A stretch of 64,000 bases of DNA from positions 2,356,001 through 2,420,000 of the forward strand of contig NZ_LT670849.1 of assembly GCF_900142985.1 (NCBI RefSeq), read 5' to 3'. Of the stretch, positions 16,418 to 26,107 are shown piece after piece. The DNA is from Bradyrhizobium erythrophlei (GTDB lineage: Bacteria > Pseudomonadota > Alphaproteobacteria > Rhizobiales > Xanthobacteraceae). The number at the start of each line of letters is the position of its first letter. Within the stretch, counting starts at the first letter, position 1. A program made the position numbers and the translations under genes. The notes under the pieces are model-generated. The model made no database searches, had not been told where the DNA came from, and saw nothing but the letters and a program-made list of their open reading frames with translations.

Positions 16418-18523
16418 ATGCCTTCCATCACCAAAGCCCGTACCCGGCGCGCCCTTTGGCTCGCCTCCACGGTGCTGATCCCATTATCTCCTTTTGCGCT
16501 CTCCGCCGCGCACGCCCAGCAATCGGCGTCGCCGGATCTTTTGCCGCCGGTCCAGGTCTCTCCGCCCAAGCGGGCCGAGACGGTTCAGCCTCCGGCGAAG
16601 CCCAAGCCGAGCCGACGTCAGGTTGCAGCCAAGCCAACGGCGCCAAAGCCGCCTGAACAGCCGGCCGCACCACAGCCGGGCGTTGCGACTTCGACAACAA
16701 ACGTCGTCAGCCCGACCGGCATCGTGACGCCGATCAACCAGGTCGCGAACTCAGTAACGGTCATCACCGCGCAGGACATCGCGACCCAGCAATACCGCAC
16801 CGTGCCCGACGCTCTGAATACCGTGCCGGGTTTGAATGTGGTGCAGAGTGGCGGGCTGGGTGGGCAAACTTCCGTCTTCATCCGCGGCACCAATTCGAAC
16901 CACACCAAGGTGCTGATCGACGGCATCGACGTCAGCGACGCCAGCACCGGTACGTTCGATTTCGCTCACCTTCTGACCGCCGACATGGCCCAGATCGAGG
17001 TGCTGCGCGGCCCGCAAAGCGGACTTTACGGCTCGGACGCGATCGGCGGCGTCATTTCGATCGTTACCCAGAAGGGCGAAGGGCCCGCGCGCTGGACCGC
17101 GATGAACGAGGCCGGATCGTTCGGCACGTTCAATCAGAGTGTTGGCGTCAGCGGATCGCAAGACAATTACAACTATGCCGCCAGCGTCTCGCACGTCCAT
17201 GCCAGCGATGTCCCCGTGACGCCGTTGCAGTTGTTACCGCCCGGACAACAGGCAAATGGCAACAACTACGACAACATGACGTACTCGACCAAGACCGGCG
17301 TCAACTTGAGCGATTCGCTGACATGGAACTCGGTGTTGCGCTACAGCGAGTCGACACTCCTTTTCACCGGAAACAACACCCCGAACGCAGACTTCAGCGT
17401 CTTTTTTCCGGACGCAAAACAAAGCCAACAGACCATTCACGAATTTTTCGGACGCGAAGAGGCTGTGTGGTCGTTACTGGATGGCCGCATCAAGAATTAC
17501 TTCGGCGTCAATTACACGAACTACTGGCATGCCGACATCACGGAGGGTTTCGACCCGACCGCGATCACGACGGGCAACCGGCTGAAATACGATTGGCACA
17601 GCGTGACCGAGGTTGCGACCGGCCAGAATCTCATCGTTGGCGCCGAACGGGAGAATTCGAATCTCGACACGTCAGACCTTTCGGCAAAGACCGGCAACAG
17701 CGCCGCCTTTGTCGAATGGCAATCGAATCTCGCCAAGCGTTTCTTTCTAACCGCCAATATTCGCGAGGACGACAACGACAACTTCGGCCAGCATATGACC
17801 TACCGGATCGCCCCGTCCGTGATCCTGCCCGTCACCGAAACCACCATCAAGGCGAGCTACGGCACCGGCTTCAAGGCGCCGACGCTCAGTGAACTTTTCG
17901 AGTTTTTTCCCGGGTTTTCCATTCCCAATCCAAACCTGAAGCCCGAGCAAAGCCGCGGCGCTGACATCGGCTTCGAGCAGCCTCTGTTCAACGATCGCAT
18001 CCGGTTTGGATCGACCTATTTCAAGAACGACATCACGGACCTGATCTTTTTCGAGCCCATACCCGGCAGCTTCCTCGGCCAGAATGTCAATATTGGGCAC
18101 GCGATCACCGAAGGCACCGAGAACTTCGTAACCTTCAATGTGATTGATCGTGTGAAGGTTCGCTCGGACTACACGTTCACGCGAACGGTCGACACCGATA
18201 CCGGTTTGCAGCTGCTCCGCCGACCAAAGGAAAAGTTCAGCGTCACCGCGCTCTGGAATCCGATCGACCCACTCACGTTGTCGGCCACAGTCCTTCACGT
18301 GAGCGATTGGTCCGATATCGACCGCAATACAGGCGTGCCGGTCACTGCCCCGGGCTACACCATCGTCAACTTGCGCGCCGACTACGCGCTCAACGACCAA
18401 CTCAAGGTGTTCGGCCGGATCGATAACGTCGCCAACGTTCACTACCAGAACCCGACCGGATTCCTGGCGCCGGGTCTCGGCGTGTTCGCCGGCATCCGCT
18501 TTGCAAGCTATGGCGTGAAATAA
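16418..18523 (+). CDS. btuB: TonB-dependent vitamin B12 receptor, BtuB-like
   Basis: 701 residues from the ATG at 16418, which begins a good signal peptide ending near AAHAQ; a GTG 30 bases upstream only adds a leader. A proline- and lysine-rich linker (about residues 40-90) precedes the plug domain (SVTVITAQDIATQQYRTVPD, VFIRGTNSNHTKVLIDGID, EVLRGPQSGLYGSDAIGGV) and a 22-strand barrel ends with a terminal beta strand (GVFAGIRFASYGVK). The B12 identity comes from the riboswitch directly upstream and the adjacent btuF-like gene. The long linker before the plug is unusual for BtuB. Confidence 0.93.
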   Translation: MPSITKARTRRALWLASTVLIPLSPFALSAAHAQQSASPDLLPPVQVSPPKRAETVQPPAKPKPSRRQVAAKPTAPKPPEQPAAPQPGVATSTTNVVSPTGIVTPINQVANSVTVITAQDIATQQYRTVPDALNTVPGLNVVQSGGLGGQTSVFIRGTNSNHTKVLIDGIDVSDASTGTFDFAHLLTADMAQIEVLRGPQSGLYGSDAIGGVISIVTQKGEGPARWTAMNEAGSFGTFNQSVGVSGSQDNYNYAASVSHVHASDVPVTPLQLLPPGQQANGNNYDNMTYSTKTGVNLSDSLTWNSVLRYSESTLLFTGNNTPNADFSVFFPDAKQSQQTIHEFFGREEAVWSLLDGRIKNYFGVNYTNYWHADITEGFDPTAITTGNRLKYDWHSVTEVATGQNLIVGAERENSNLDTSDLSAKTGNSAAFVEWQSNLAKRFFLTANIREDDNDNFGQHMTYRIAPSVILPVTETTIKASYGTGFKAPTLSELFEFFPGFSIPNPNLKPEQSRGADIGFEQPLFNDRIRFGSTYFKNDITDLIFFEPIPGSFLGQNVNIGHAITEGTENFVTFNVIDRVKVRSDYTFTRTVDTDTGLQLLRRPKEKFSVTALWNPIDPLTLSATVLHVSDWSDIDRNTGVPVTAPGYTIVNLRADYALNDQLKVFGRIDNVANVHYQNPTGFLAPGLGVFAGIRFASYGVK

Positions 18524-18553
18524 CCACGCCCAGACAGTCGCGCGAGAAGAGGG

Positions 18554-19480
18554 TCAGACCAGACGCCGGAACGCGTTCGCTGGCCCTCTCCATTCGAACA
18601 GTTCGGGGTGAAGGAGGTGCGCCAACAGCTCCGTGCCTTCGATGACACGCGGTCCTGGACGTGCGAAATAGGAATTCGCGTCCACCGCATAAACACATCC
18701 GTTGCGCACCGCCGGAAGATCGTCCCAGCCGGGATAGGCCGTCAGCCGTTGCGCCTCCTTGAACGTCTTTTCCAGATCGAAGCCGCACGGCATGACGATC
18801 AACACTTCCGGCTTCCATTCAAGGACGTCGTCCCACCGTATGCGAACCGAATCGGCTCCCTCGCGTCCAAGCTTGTCGAGGCCGCCCGCCATGCGAACCA
18901 TTTCCGGAACCCAATGACCGCAGCAATAAACCGGGTCCATCCATTCCATGCAAAAGACCCGGGGCCGCGAAACGAGCGCGCGTGTAACAGATTCGATCTT
19001 TGCAAGCCGAGCCTGCCCGTCCGCAATCAATGTTTCGGCCATTTCGGACCGACCCGTCGCCTCGCCAAGCTCGCGCAAATTGTCGAATATCTGCTCGAGC
19101 GATTTCGGCGTAAGCCACAAGACCTGCGGCTTGCTGGGCAGCGACGTCAGAAGCTGCGAGATTTCGTTGCCCGAGGGCGCGCAGACCTGGCAGAGGTCCT
19201 GGGTCAGGATCAGGTCGGGCGCGATGTCCTGCATCAGCGCCTCTTCCACCCGGTAGAGACTTTGGCCATCGCGCAATCGTTGCGTGACGGCGACATCGAT
19301 CTCCGCCTGGCTCATGCTTTCGATCGGAAGGACATTACGAACGACGACCGGCTTGCCCATGATCTGAGGCGGGTAATCGCATTCGTGGGTAATGCCCAGC
19401 AATTGGTCGCTTAGACCCAGCGCACATGCCATCTCGGTCGCCGAGGGCAAGAATGAGACGATCCGTCGCGTTTCAGGCAT
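18554..19480 (-). CDS. Cobalamin-binding protein, BtuF-like
   Basis: 308 residues of the class III periplasmic binding fold: RRIVSFLPSATEMACALGL at the start, GITHECDYPP, and a second lobe with PRVFCMEWMDPVYCCGHWVPEMVRMAGG. The SLPSATE-type opening and its position beside the riboswitch-controlled receptor support vitamin B12 binding. No signal peptide is apparent at this start, which is odd for a periplasmic protein; a short or cytoplasmic form is possible. No btuC or btuD lies nearby. It is convergent with btuB (30-bp gap) and divergent from the small membrane protein. Confidence 0.87.
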   Translation of the reverse strand: MPETRRIVSFLPSATEMACALGLSDQLLGITHECDYPPQIMGKPVVVRNVLPIESMSQAEIDVAVTQRLRDGQSLYRVEEALMQDIAPDLILTQDLCQVCAPSGNEISQLLTSLPSKPQVLWLTPKSLEQIFDNLRELGEATGRSEMAETLIADGQARLAKIESVTRALVSRPRVFCMEWMDPVYCCGHWVPEMVRMAGGLDKLGREGADSVRIRWDDVLEWKPEVLIVMPCGFDLEKTFKEAQRLTAYPGWDDLPAVRNGCVYAVDANSYFARPGPRVIEGTELLAHLLHPELFEWRGPANAFRRLV

Positions 19481-19621
19481 CTTTAAGCCGCCGATGTAAT
19501 CAGGGACGTTACAGTAGCACAGTCTTGCACGGTCTGAGCCCCTCTATCAGAAACGCGGCATTAACCGCCAATCAGGCTATTGCGGGTCTATGAAATCGAT
19601 TAAGGTGACGGCCAAGGAGAA

Positions 19622-20206
19622 ATGATCATGTCCCTCAGCCTGCTCTCGCCGTCGGCCAACGGCTTCCGGCTCGCGCCTGTCGAATCGCGCCATGCGCCGT
19701 TGTTCGGTTTCGCCTTGCTGGCGGTGTCTTGCGCGCTCGCAAGCTTTGCGCTCGCCTGCGCCACGCCATTTGCGGCCTTTGCGGTGATTGCCGCCGCGAT
19801 GCTGCCGCTGCGGCCGGCGCTGCTCGTGGTCACCGGCGCATGGCTGGTCAATCAGGGCATCGGCTTCGGGGCCCTGCACTATCCGGTCGACGGCAATACG
19901 ATGCTCTGGGGTGCGGTCATTGGCATCGCCGCCCTCGCTGCGACCGCAGCGTCGTCGGCGGTTCTGCGCGCGCTTCCTCAGAGCGGCACGCCGCTCGTCC
20001 TCGCGCTGGCCTTGATTGGCGGCTACGGCATCTATGAACTGGTGCTTCTGGCCGCCACGCCGTTCCTCGGCGGCGCCGGCGACTTTACGGCCGCCATCGT
20101 CGCGCAAATCGGACTTACAAACATCGCCTGGCTGATCGGGCTTGTGGCAGCTTGCGAGATTGTCCGGCTGATCAATCCCTCCAGGCGCGGCCATATGGCC
20201 TCTTAG
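19622..20206 (+). CDS. Small integral membrane protein next to btuF-like gene
   Basis: 194 residues with five or six predicted membrane helices (for example LFGFALLAVSCALASFALAC, FAVIAAAMLPLRPALLVVTG, LWGAVIGIAALAATAASSAV, LVLALALIGGYGIYELVLL, LTNIAWLIGLVAACEIVRLI). A strong AAGGAGA site precedes the ATG. I do not recognise the family. Size and helix count resemble energy-coupling-factor S components such as BtuM, and the B12 neighbours make a role in cobalamin or cobalt uptake possible, but no diagnostic residue was identified. The TAG stop coincides with the left edge of a repeat copy. Confidence 0.75.
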   Translation: MIMSLSLLSPSANGFRLAPVESRHAPLFGFALLAVSCALASFALACATPFAAFAVIAAAMLPLRPALLVVTGAWLVNQGIGFGALHYPVDGNTMLWGAVIGIAALAATAASSAVLRALPQSGTPLVLALALIGGYGIYELVLLAATPFLGGAGDFTAAIVAQIGLTNIAWLIGLVAACEIVRLINPSRRGHMAS

Positions 20207-20277
20207 CCGTCCGCGTCTGACATTCGCATCCCGTCTCAGCGGGCGCTTTGCGAATGTTAGAATCATAGCGGCGGGCT
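20205..20277. repeat. Hairpin-B copy in reverse orientation, copy 5
   Basis: Read on the minus strand it gives GATTCTAACATTCGCAAAG, a GCCCGCTGAGACGGG loop and TGCGAATGTCAGA, matching hairpin B of copies 3, 8 and 9. The outer arms are diverged (TAGCCGTCCGC against GCGGCGGGCT). It lies between the membrane protein and an MFS gene and overlaps the former's stop codon. Confidence 0.8.
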
Positions 20278-20353
20278 GCCATGCGGCCCCATTCATGGAC
20301 AGGGTGCCGTCGGGGCCGATAGGTTCGCTTCCAAAAAGCGAGGAAGCCCCGAG

Positions 20354-21604
20354 ATGGCCGATATCCTGGCCACGCCGCAACAAGCCACTGATCAGGCCAT
20401 CAAGGACGAGCAGTTCCGCACGCTGGGCGCGATATCAGTCGCGCACTGGGTAAGCCATTTCCACATTTTCGTACTCCCGATGCTGTTTCCGTTCCTGAAA
20501 CAGCAACTCGGCGTCGGCTATGTCGAGCTCGGCTTCGCGCTCACGGTCTTCGCCGTCAGCTCCGGCCTGACCCAGGCGCCGATCGGCTATCTCGCCGATC
20601 ATCTCGGCGCGCGAAATATTCTACTGATAGGCCTGTGCCTCGGCGGCTGCTCGCTCATCGCGCTCGGCCTGCATCTGAGCTATCCATGGCTGATCGTCAA
20701 CGCCGCGCTGCTGGGGCTCGCCAACAGCGTCTATCACCCCGCCAACTACGCCATCCTCTCGGCCCACATGAATGAAGCGCGCATGGGCCGTGCGTTTTCG
20801 ATTCACGCCTTTGCCGGGTTTTTCGGCGGCGCGGTTGCGCCCGCCATCATCGCCGCCCTGGTTGCGGCGATCGGCGGCCATGGCGCGCTGATCGCAGCCG
20901 GCGCGGTCGGTCCCCTGGCCGCGTTGCTTCTGATGGCCGTCGGCATTCCCGATGCGAGCAGCGCCCGCCCCACCACAAGCGCCGCCGATGCTCCCAGGCA
21001 AAACGTCATCACGCCGGCGATCGTCGTTTTGATGATCTTCTTCTTGCTGCTCAGCATATCCAGCGCCGGGATATCCAATTTCGGCGTCGTGGCGCTGATG
21101 GGCGGATACGGCACGACTTTCTCTGTGGCTAATCTCGTGCTCACAACCTATCTCGGCGCGAGCGCGGCCGGCGTTCTCGCCGGCGGACTTCTCGCCGACC
21201 TGACCGAGCGCCACGGTCAGGTGGCCGCTGCCTGCTTTGCCGTCAATGCCGTCATCCTGCTGATCGTTGCCGCGTTGAATTTGCCGCAAGTGCTCTTGAT
21301 CGGCGCGATGGGACTGGCCGGATTCCTCAGCGGCGTGATCGTCCCCTCGCGCGACATGATGGTCCGTAACGCCGCGCCAGCCGGCGCCGCCGGCCGGGTG
21401 TTCGGCATCGTCTCCACCGGCTTCAATATTGGCGGCATCATCAGCCCGCTGTTGTTTGGCTGGATCATGGATCGGAACCTGCCGCATTGGGTGTTCGGCG
21501 TGTCGGTCGTGTTCATGATGATGACCGTCATCCTGGCGCTTGCCACCGAGCGAAACCCGCAAGCCGGCAAGGCCGCAGAGCCCGTGACCGAAGCGCACCC
21601 CTGA
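20354..21604 (+). CDS. MFS transporter
   Basis: 416 residues with 12 predicted helices. The N-terminal half (HWVSHFHIFVLPMLFPFLK, LTQAPIGYLADHLGARNIL, LLGLANSVYHPANYAILS) resembles the fosmidomycin-resistance-like branch, including the motif with an Asp and Arg between helices 2 and 3. Substrate cannot be inferred; efflux of a small anion or drug is one possibility. It stands alone between two repeat copies. The minus-strand frame that spans it is rich in His and Gly and is a shadow. Confidence 0.87.
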   Translation: MADILATPQQATDQAIKDEQFRTLGAISVAHWVSHFHIFVLPMLFPFLKQQLGVGYVELGFALTVFAVSSGLTQAPIGYLADHLGARNILLIGLCLGGCSLIALGLHLSYPWLIVNAALLGLANSVYHPANYAILSAHMNEARMGRAFSIHAFAGFFGGAVAPAIIAALVAAIGGHGALIAAGAVGPLAALLLMAVGIPDASSARPTTSAADAPRQNVITPAIVVLMIFFLLLSISSAGISNFGVVALMGGYGTTFSVANLVLTTYLGASAAGVLAGGLLADLTERHGQVAAACFAVNAVILLIVAALNLPQVLLIGAMGLAGFLSGVIVPSRDMMVRNAAPAGAAGRVFGIVSTGFNIGGIISPLLFGWIMDRNLPHWVFGVSVVFMMMTVILALATERNPQAGKAAEPVTEAHP

Positions 21605-21689
21605 GCCGCACGATCAGGTCGCCATCGCCCTCGGGGGCCGTGATCTCCACTTCAGGTATTGCTATGCTGCACGGCCACTGAAGGGGTAT

Positions 21690-21856
21690 TTAGTGCGGCG
21701 AATTTGAAGTTCCTATCGGCTTCGCCGCGAGTCCAGTATAGGAACTTCAAATTCAAAGCCGCACTCAAGACAATAACTTGCTAGAGCTCCTTTGATTCCG
21801 AGGTTCGCATCAGAGGTCGCCACGATAGCTTGCGAACCTCGGAATCGGAGCTCCAG
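21690..21856. repeat. Double-hairpin repeat, copy 6 (A 21690-21768, B 21781-21856)
   Basis: Hairpin A pairs TTAGTGCGGC with GCCGCACTCAA imperfectly and GAATTTGAAGTTCCTAT with its complement. Spacer 12 nt. Hairpin B pairs CTAGAGCTCC with GGAGCTCCAG (one mismatch) and GATTCCGAGGTTCGCA with its exact complement. It ends 15 bp before the ATG of the ABC ATPase gene. Confidence 0.93.
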
Positions 21857-21871
21857 GATGCGTTGCTTCGC

Positions 21872-22546
21872 ATGACCGCCGACAAAGAGATCGTGCTGAG
21901 CGTTCGCCACCTGACCAAGGCCTATTTCGCAGCCGGCGAAAAGGTCGACGTTCTCCGCGGCGTGAACTTGAGCATCGCCGCCGGCGAACGGGTCGCACTG
22001 ACCGGCGAATCCGGCAGCGGCAAGAGCACGCTGCTGCATCTGATCGCAGGGCTCGACCGTGCCGACGGCGGCGAAATCGATTTTTCCGGCACGCCGATCA
22101 CGAATCTCGGCGAGGCAGGCCTGGCGACGTTGCGGCGCGACCGTCTCGGCCTGGTCTTTCAGCAATTCAACCTGATCCCGAGCCTGAGCGTTCGGGATAA
22201 TCTCGCGTTTCAATCCCGCATCGCCGGACGCCACGACGCGGCGTGGCTGGCGCAATTGGCTGAACGATTGGGCCTTGCCGGCTTTCTGGATCGCTATCCG
22301 GAGCAGCTTTCCGGCGGCCAGCAGCAGCGGGTCGCGATCGGCCGGGCGCTCGCGGTCAAACCGTCGCTCCTGCTCGCGGACGAGCCGACCGGAAATCTCG
22401 ACGAAGCCACCGCAGACGAGGTGCTGGCGCTGACCCGGGACCTGGTCGCGCAGACCGGCTGCAGTCTCTTGATGGTGACGCATTCGACCCGGCTGGCCGC
22501 GACGCTCGACCGCCATATCCGTCTCAGCGCGGGATTGATCGCATGA
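21872..22546 (+). CDS. ABC transporter ATP-binding protein (LolD/MacB class, AttE-like)
   Basis: 224 residues from the ATG at 21872; a TTG 42 bases upstream lies inside the repeat and is less likely. Walker A is GESGSGKST, the Q loop VFQQFNLIPSLSVRDN, the signature LSGGQQQRVAIGRAL, Walker B LLLADEPTGNLDE. These features define the LolD/MacB/FtsE class that works with FtsX-type permeases. It overlaps the permease gene (ATGA) and is followed by an AttH-like gene, so this is an AttE/F/H-like envelope export unit rather than a nutrient importer. Confidence 0.92.
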   Translation: MTADKEIVLSVRHLTKAYFAAGEKVDVLRGVNLSIAAGERVALTGESGSGKSTLLHLIAGLDRADGGEIDFSGTPITNLGEAGLATLRRDRLGLVFQQFNLIPSLSVRDNLAFQSRIAGRHDAAWLAQLAERLGLAGFLDRYPEQLSGGQQQRVAIGRALAVKPSLLLADEPTGNLDEATADEVLALTRDLVAQTGCSLLMVTHSTRLAATLDRHIRLSAGLIA

Positions 22547-25002
22547 GGCGGCCGCTGTGGATTCTCGCGGTGCTGCTCAGCCACTGGCGACGGCATCCGA
22601 TGCAATTTGCGACACTGCTGATCGGTCTGATCTCGGCGATCGCGCTGTGGAGTGGCGTGCAGGCGCTGAACCAGCAGGCGCGTGCGAGTTACGATCGCGC
22701 GGCCGCCGCGCTTGGAGGTGCTCGCACCGCGATGCTGGTTGGCCGTAACGGCGCGACCTTCCCGCAAGCGCTTTTTGTCGAGCTCCGCCGCGCCGGCTGG
22801 CCGGTGTCGCCGGTTGTCGAGGGGCGAATCCAGATCGACGGCCGGACCTTCCGTCTGCTCGGCGTCGAACCTGTGACGCTCCCGGCAGAAGCCGGCAATA
22901 CGCCCGCAATAGGTGGCGACTTGCAGGCCTTTGTCGCGCCGCCGGGCGAAACGAGGGTGGCGCACGAAACGCTCGGCGAACTCGGAGCCTCCGAAGGCGA
23001 CACGCCGATAACGAGCAGCGACCTCAATTTGCCGCCGCTTCGCGTGTCCGCGCAATTGGCGCCCGGCGTGATGGTGGTCGATATCGGGATTGCGCAGCGG
23101 CTGCTCAAAATGCCCGATCAGATTTCACGCCTCTTGATCGGCAAAGCCCAGGGACCCCGCGCGGCGCTTGAAGCCGTCGCGGGCGATCGCTTGCGCCTGA
23201 TCGAGCCTGAGGCGGAGACCGATCTCGAACGCCTCACCGACAGTTTCCACCTGAACCTGACCGCGTTCGGCCTGCTTTCGTTTTTCGTCGGCCTCTTCAT
23301 CGTCAATTCGGCGATCGGACTGGCATTCGAGCAGCGACTGCCGATGTTGCGAACCTTGCGCGCCTGCGGCGTATCCGCAGCCCAGCTCAACACGGTGCTC
23401 GTGTTCGAGCTGGTTTTCCTCGCCCTCATCGCCGGGCTTCTGGGCATGGTCTGCGGCTATCTGATTGCGGCGGCGCTATTGCCCGATGTCGCCGCATCGC
23501 TGCGTGGCCTTTATGGAGCCCAGATCCCCGGCCATCTCTCGCTTCGACCGCAATGGTGGATCGCCGGTCTCCTGATCAGCGTGGCCGGCGCGATGCTCGC
23601 CGCAGCGCAAAGCCTGTGGAAGGCGAGCCACCTGCCGGTGCTCGCCGCCGCCCAGCCCCAGGCCTGGCATCAGGCGCAACGCCGATGGGTTGTCCTTCAG
23701 GGGATCGGTGCGCTCGCTGTGTTCGCCGTGGCGTTCGGATTTTTCTGGTTCGGCGACTCTCTCCTTGCGGGCTTTGCCGTGCTCGCAGCCATGCTGCTCG
23801 GCGCGGCACTCGTGCTGCCGTTGATTCTGGAATTGGTGCTGGGCGCGGGCCAGCGCCGCGCGCGCGGCGCGATCGCTTCCTGGTTCTGGGCCGACAGCCG
23901 CCAGCAGCTTTCCGGATTGTCGCTGGCGCTGATGGCGCTGTTGCTCGCGCTGTCCGTCAATGTGGGCGTCGGCACCATGGTCGAGAGCTTCAGCCGGACG
24001 TTTGTGAACTGGCTTGACGGCAGACTGGCTGCCGACGTCTACCTCAACGCATCGGATGATGCACAAGCGAAAGCCATCACGGCGTGGCTGCGCGAACGGC
24101 GCGACGTCAGCGCCATTCTCCCCGGCGGTCGCGCCGAGACGCAGCTTGCCGGAGCGCCGCTGGAAATTTTCGGTCTTCCGGATCACGCCACCTATCGCGA
24201 ACACTGGCCGCTGTTGCGCGCTGCTGAAAATGCCTGGATACGCCTGCGGCCGGGCGATGCGGCTTTCGTCAGCGAGCAACTGGCGCTGCGACTCAAGCTT
24301 GCGATCGGCGATCATCTCGACGTGCCGACGCCGAGCGGAAACTGGCCGCTGGAAGTGGTCGGCATCTATGCCGATTACGGCAATCCCAAGGGACAGATCG
24401 CGGTCAACTTTGCCGCGCTGACCCGTTACTTCCCGAACATCCCGCTGACACGGATCGGCCTGCGCGCCGAGCCCGCGGCCGTGCCGGCGCTGATGTCGGC
24501 CTTGCGTGAGAAATTCAGTCTCGATGATCGTAACCTGATCGACCAGGCGACGCTGAAAGCAGAATCAAAACGCATCTTCGACCGGACCTTCGCGGTGACC
24601 GCGGCGTTGAACGCCTTCACGCTCGGCGTAGCCGGCATCGCATTGCTGACCAGCCTGCTCACGCTCGGCAACTCGCGCCTGCCGCAACTCGCGCCGCTAT
24701 GGGCGATCGGGATCACCCGGCAAAGACTGGCAATGATCGAACTGCTCAAGACGATGTCGGTTGCGCTGATCACGGCGCTGCTGGCGCTGCCGTTGGGTCT
24801 GATGGTCGCCTGGTGCCTGATCGCGGTCGTCAATGTGAAGGCGTTCGGCTGGCGCCTGCCGTTTCACGTCTTCCCGCTGCAACTGGCCGAACTTCTGCTT
24901 GTCGCGATGGCGGCATCGCTGGTAGCCGCCGCCATCCCCGTGCTCAAGCTTGCGCGGTTGCAGCCGGCCGTCTTGATCAAGGTTTTCGCCGATGAGCGGT
25001 AG
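22543..25002 (+). CDS. FtsX-family ABC permease (AttF-like)
   Basis: 819 residues, about double a LolC/E subunit, with an N-terminal membrane anchor, a periplasmic region (about 45-250), a first block of three to four helices (LTAFGLLSFFVGLFIVNSAIG and on), a second large periplasmic region and a final FtsX helix block (AFTLGVAGIALLTSLLTLG, VALITALLALPLGLMVAW). The fused two-block layout is typical of AttF/YbbP-like permeases that need only an ATPase dimer. It is coupled to the ATPase by a 4-bp overlap and to the AttH-like gene by an 11-bp overlap. Confidence 0.9.
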   Translation: MRRPLWILAVLLSHWRRHPMQFATLLIGLISAIALWSGVQALNQQARASYDRAAAALGGARTAMLVGRNGATFPQALFVELRRAGWPVSPVVEGRIQIDGRTFRLLGVEPVTLPAEAGNTPAIGGDLQAFVAPPGETRVAHETLGELGASEGDTPITSSDLNLPPLRVSAQLAPGVMVVDIGIAQRLLKMPDQISRLLIGKAQGPRAALEAVAGDRLRLIEPEAETDLERLTDSFHLNLTAFGLLSFFVGLFIVNSAIGLAFEQRLPMLRTLRACGVSAAQLNTVLVFELVFLALIAGLLGMVCGYLIAAALLPDVAASLRGLYGAQIPGHLSLRPQWWIAGLLISVAGAMLAAAQSLWKASHLPVLAAAQPQAWHQAQRRWVVLQGIGALAVFAVAFGFFWFGDSLLAGFAVLAAMLLGAALVLPLILELVLGAGQRRARGAIASWFWADSRQQLSGLSLALMALLLALSVNVGVGTMVESFSRTFVNWLDGRLAADVYLNASDDAQAKAITAWLRERRDVSAILPGGRAETQLAGAPLEIFGLPDHATYREHWPLLRAAENAWIRLRPGDAAFVSEQLALRLKLAIGDHLDVPTPSGNWPLEVVGIYADYGNPKGQIAVNFAALTRYFPNIPLTRIGLRAEPAAVPALMSALREKFSLDDRNLIDQATLKAESKRIFDRTFAVTAALNAFTLGVAGIALLTSLLTLGNSRLPQLAPLWAIGITRQRLAMIELLKTMSVALITALLALPLGLMVAWCLIAVVNVKAFGWRLPFHVFPLQLAELLLVAMAASLVAAAIPVLKLARLQPAVLIKVFADER

Positions 25003-26074
25003 TGTCTCCCGGCGGACCTTTGTAGGCGGCGCGCTGCTCTTGGCGCTGAAGCAAGGCACGGCGCAAGCGCAGGGCTTTGCCGGGCTCGGCATGAGCGGCG
25101 AAGGGTTCGCGCCGGTCGTCGCGGGGAAGAAGCTCGTCTTTCCCGGCGATCACGGCCCGCATCCGGACTTCCGCATCGAATGGTGGTACGTCACCGCCAA
25201 CCTCGTTGATGCCGCCGGCGCCGCCTATGGCGCGCAGTGGACGTTGTTCCGACAGGCGATGGCGCCGGGTCCGCAAGCGGAAGGCTGGGCCAATCAGCAA
25301 ATCTGGATGGCGCACGCCGCGGTGACGCGCGCCGATATCCACCGTTTCAGCGAGACGTTTGCCCGCGGCGGCGTTGGGCAGGCGGGCGTTGAAGCCACGC
25401 CCTTCCATGCCTGGATCGATGCCTGGCAAATACGTGGCCGTGAGGGAATGAACAGCGACGCGATGTCGCCGCTCGAACTCAACGCCGAAGGCGCGGATTT
25501 CGCTTACGCGCTGCGTCTCGAAGCGGATCATGCGTTGGTGTTGCAGGGCGAGGACGGCTACAGCGTCAAATCCGAACAGGGACAGGCGTCCTATTACTAC
25601 AGTCAGCCTTACTTCAAGGCCGCCGGCCGCATTACCATCGACGGCGCGCCGGTTAAGGTCACGGGCAAAGCCTGGCTCGACCGCGAATGGAGCAGCCAGC
25701 CGCTGGCCGCAGATCAGACCGGGTGGGACTGGCTGTCGCTGCATTTCGGTAGCGATGAAAAGCTGATGCTGTTTCGGCTGCGCGAGACGAACGGGCGTCA
25801 CTTCATTTCCGGCAAATGGTTTTCGGCGGACGGCAATGGACGGACGATCGCATTTTCCGACATCGTCATGACGCCAAAAGCCTGGACCGATGTCGCAGGA
25901 CGCCGCATTCCGACGGGCTGGGACATTGCGATCCCGCCGCTCTCGCTGGCGATTTCGTGTGCGCCCTTGAATCCAAAATGCTGGATGGGGACGCGCTTTC
26001 CCTATTGGGAGGGGCCGATCCGGTTTTCCGGCAGTCACAGCGGGGTTGGTTATCTGGAAATGACCGGCTACTGA
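24992..26074 (+). CDS. AttH/CrtC-like lipocalin-domain protein, Tat-exported
   Basis: 360 residues. A twin-arginine leader (SRRTFVGGALLLALKQG) is followed by the AttH/carotenoid 1,2-hydratase fold: FRIEWWYVTANL, GAQWTLFRQAM, KAWLDREWSSQPL with the conserved WDREW-type motif, DWLSLHF and the closing GYLEMTGY. These proteins are periplasmic double beta-barrel proteins, some acting on carotenoids. With the upstream ATPase and FtsX permease this matches the AttEFGH order known from Agrobacterium. The substrate is unknown; no carotenoid genes are nearby. Confidence 0.9.
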   Translation: MSGSVSRRTFVGGALLLALKQGTAQAQGFAGLGMSGEGFAPVVAGKKLVFPGDHGPHPDFRIEWWYVTANLVDAAGAAYGAQWTLFRQAMAPGPQAEGWANQQIWMAHAAVTRADIHRFSETFARGGVGQAGVEATPFHAWIDAWQIRGREGMNSDAMSPLELNAEGADFAYALRLEADHALVLQGEDGYSVKSEQGQASYYYSQPYFKAAGRITIDGAPVKVTGKAWLDREWSSQPLAADQTGWDWLSLHFGSDEKLMLFRLRETNGRHFISGKWFSADGNGRTIAFSDIVMTPKAWTDVAGRRIPTGWDIAIPPLSLAISCAPLNPKCWMGTRFPYWEGPIRFSGSHSGVGYLEMTGY

Positions 26075-26107
26075 AGACCACTCCAGACCCCCAAAAGGGA
26101 GCTCCCG

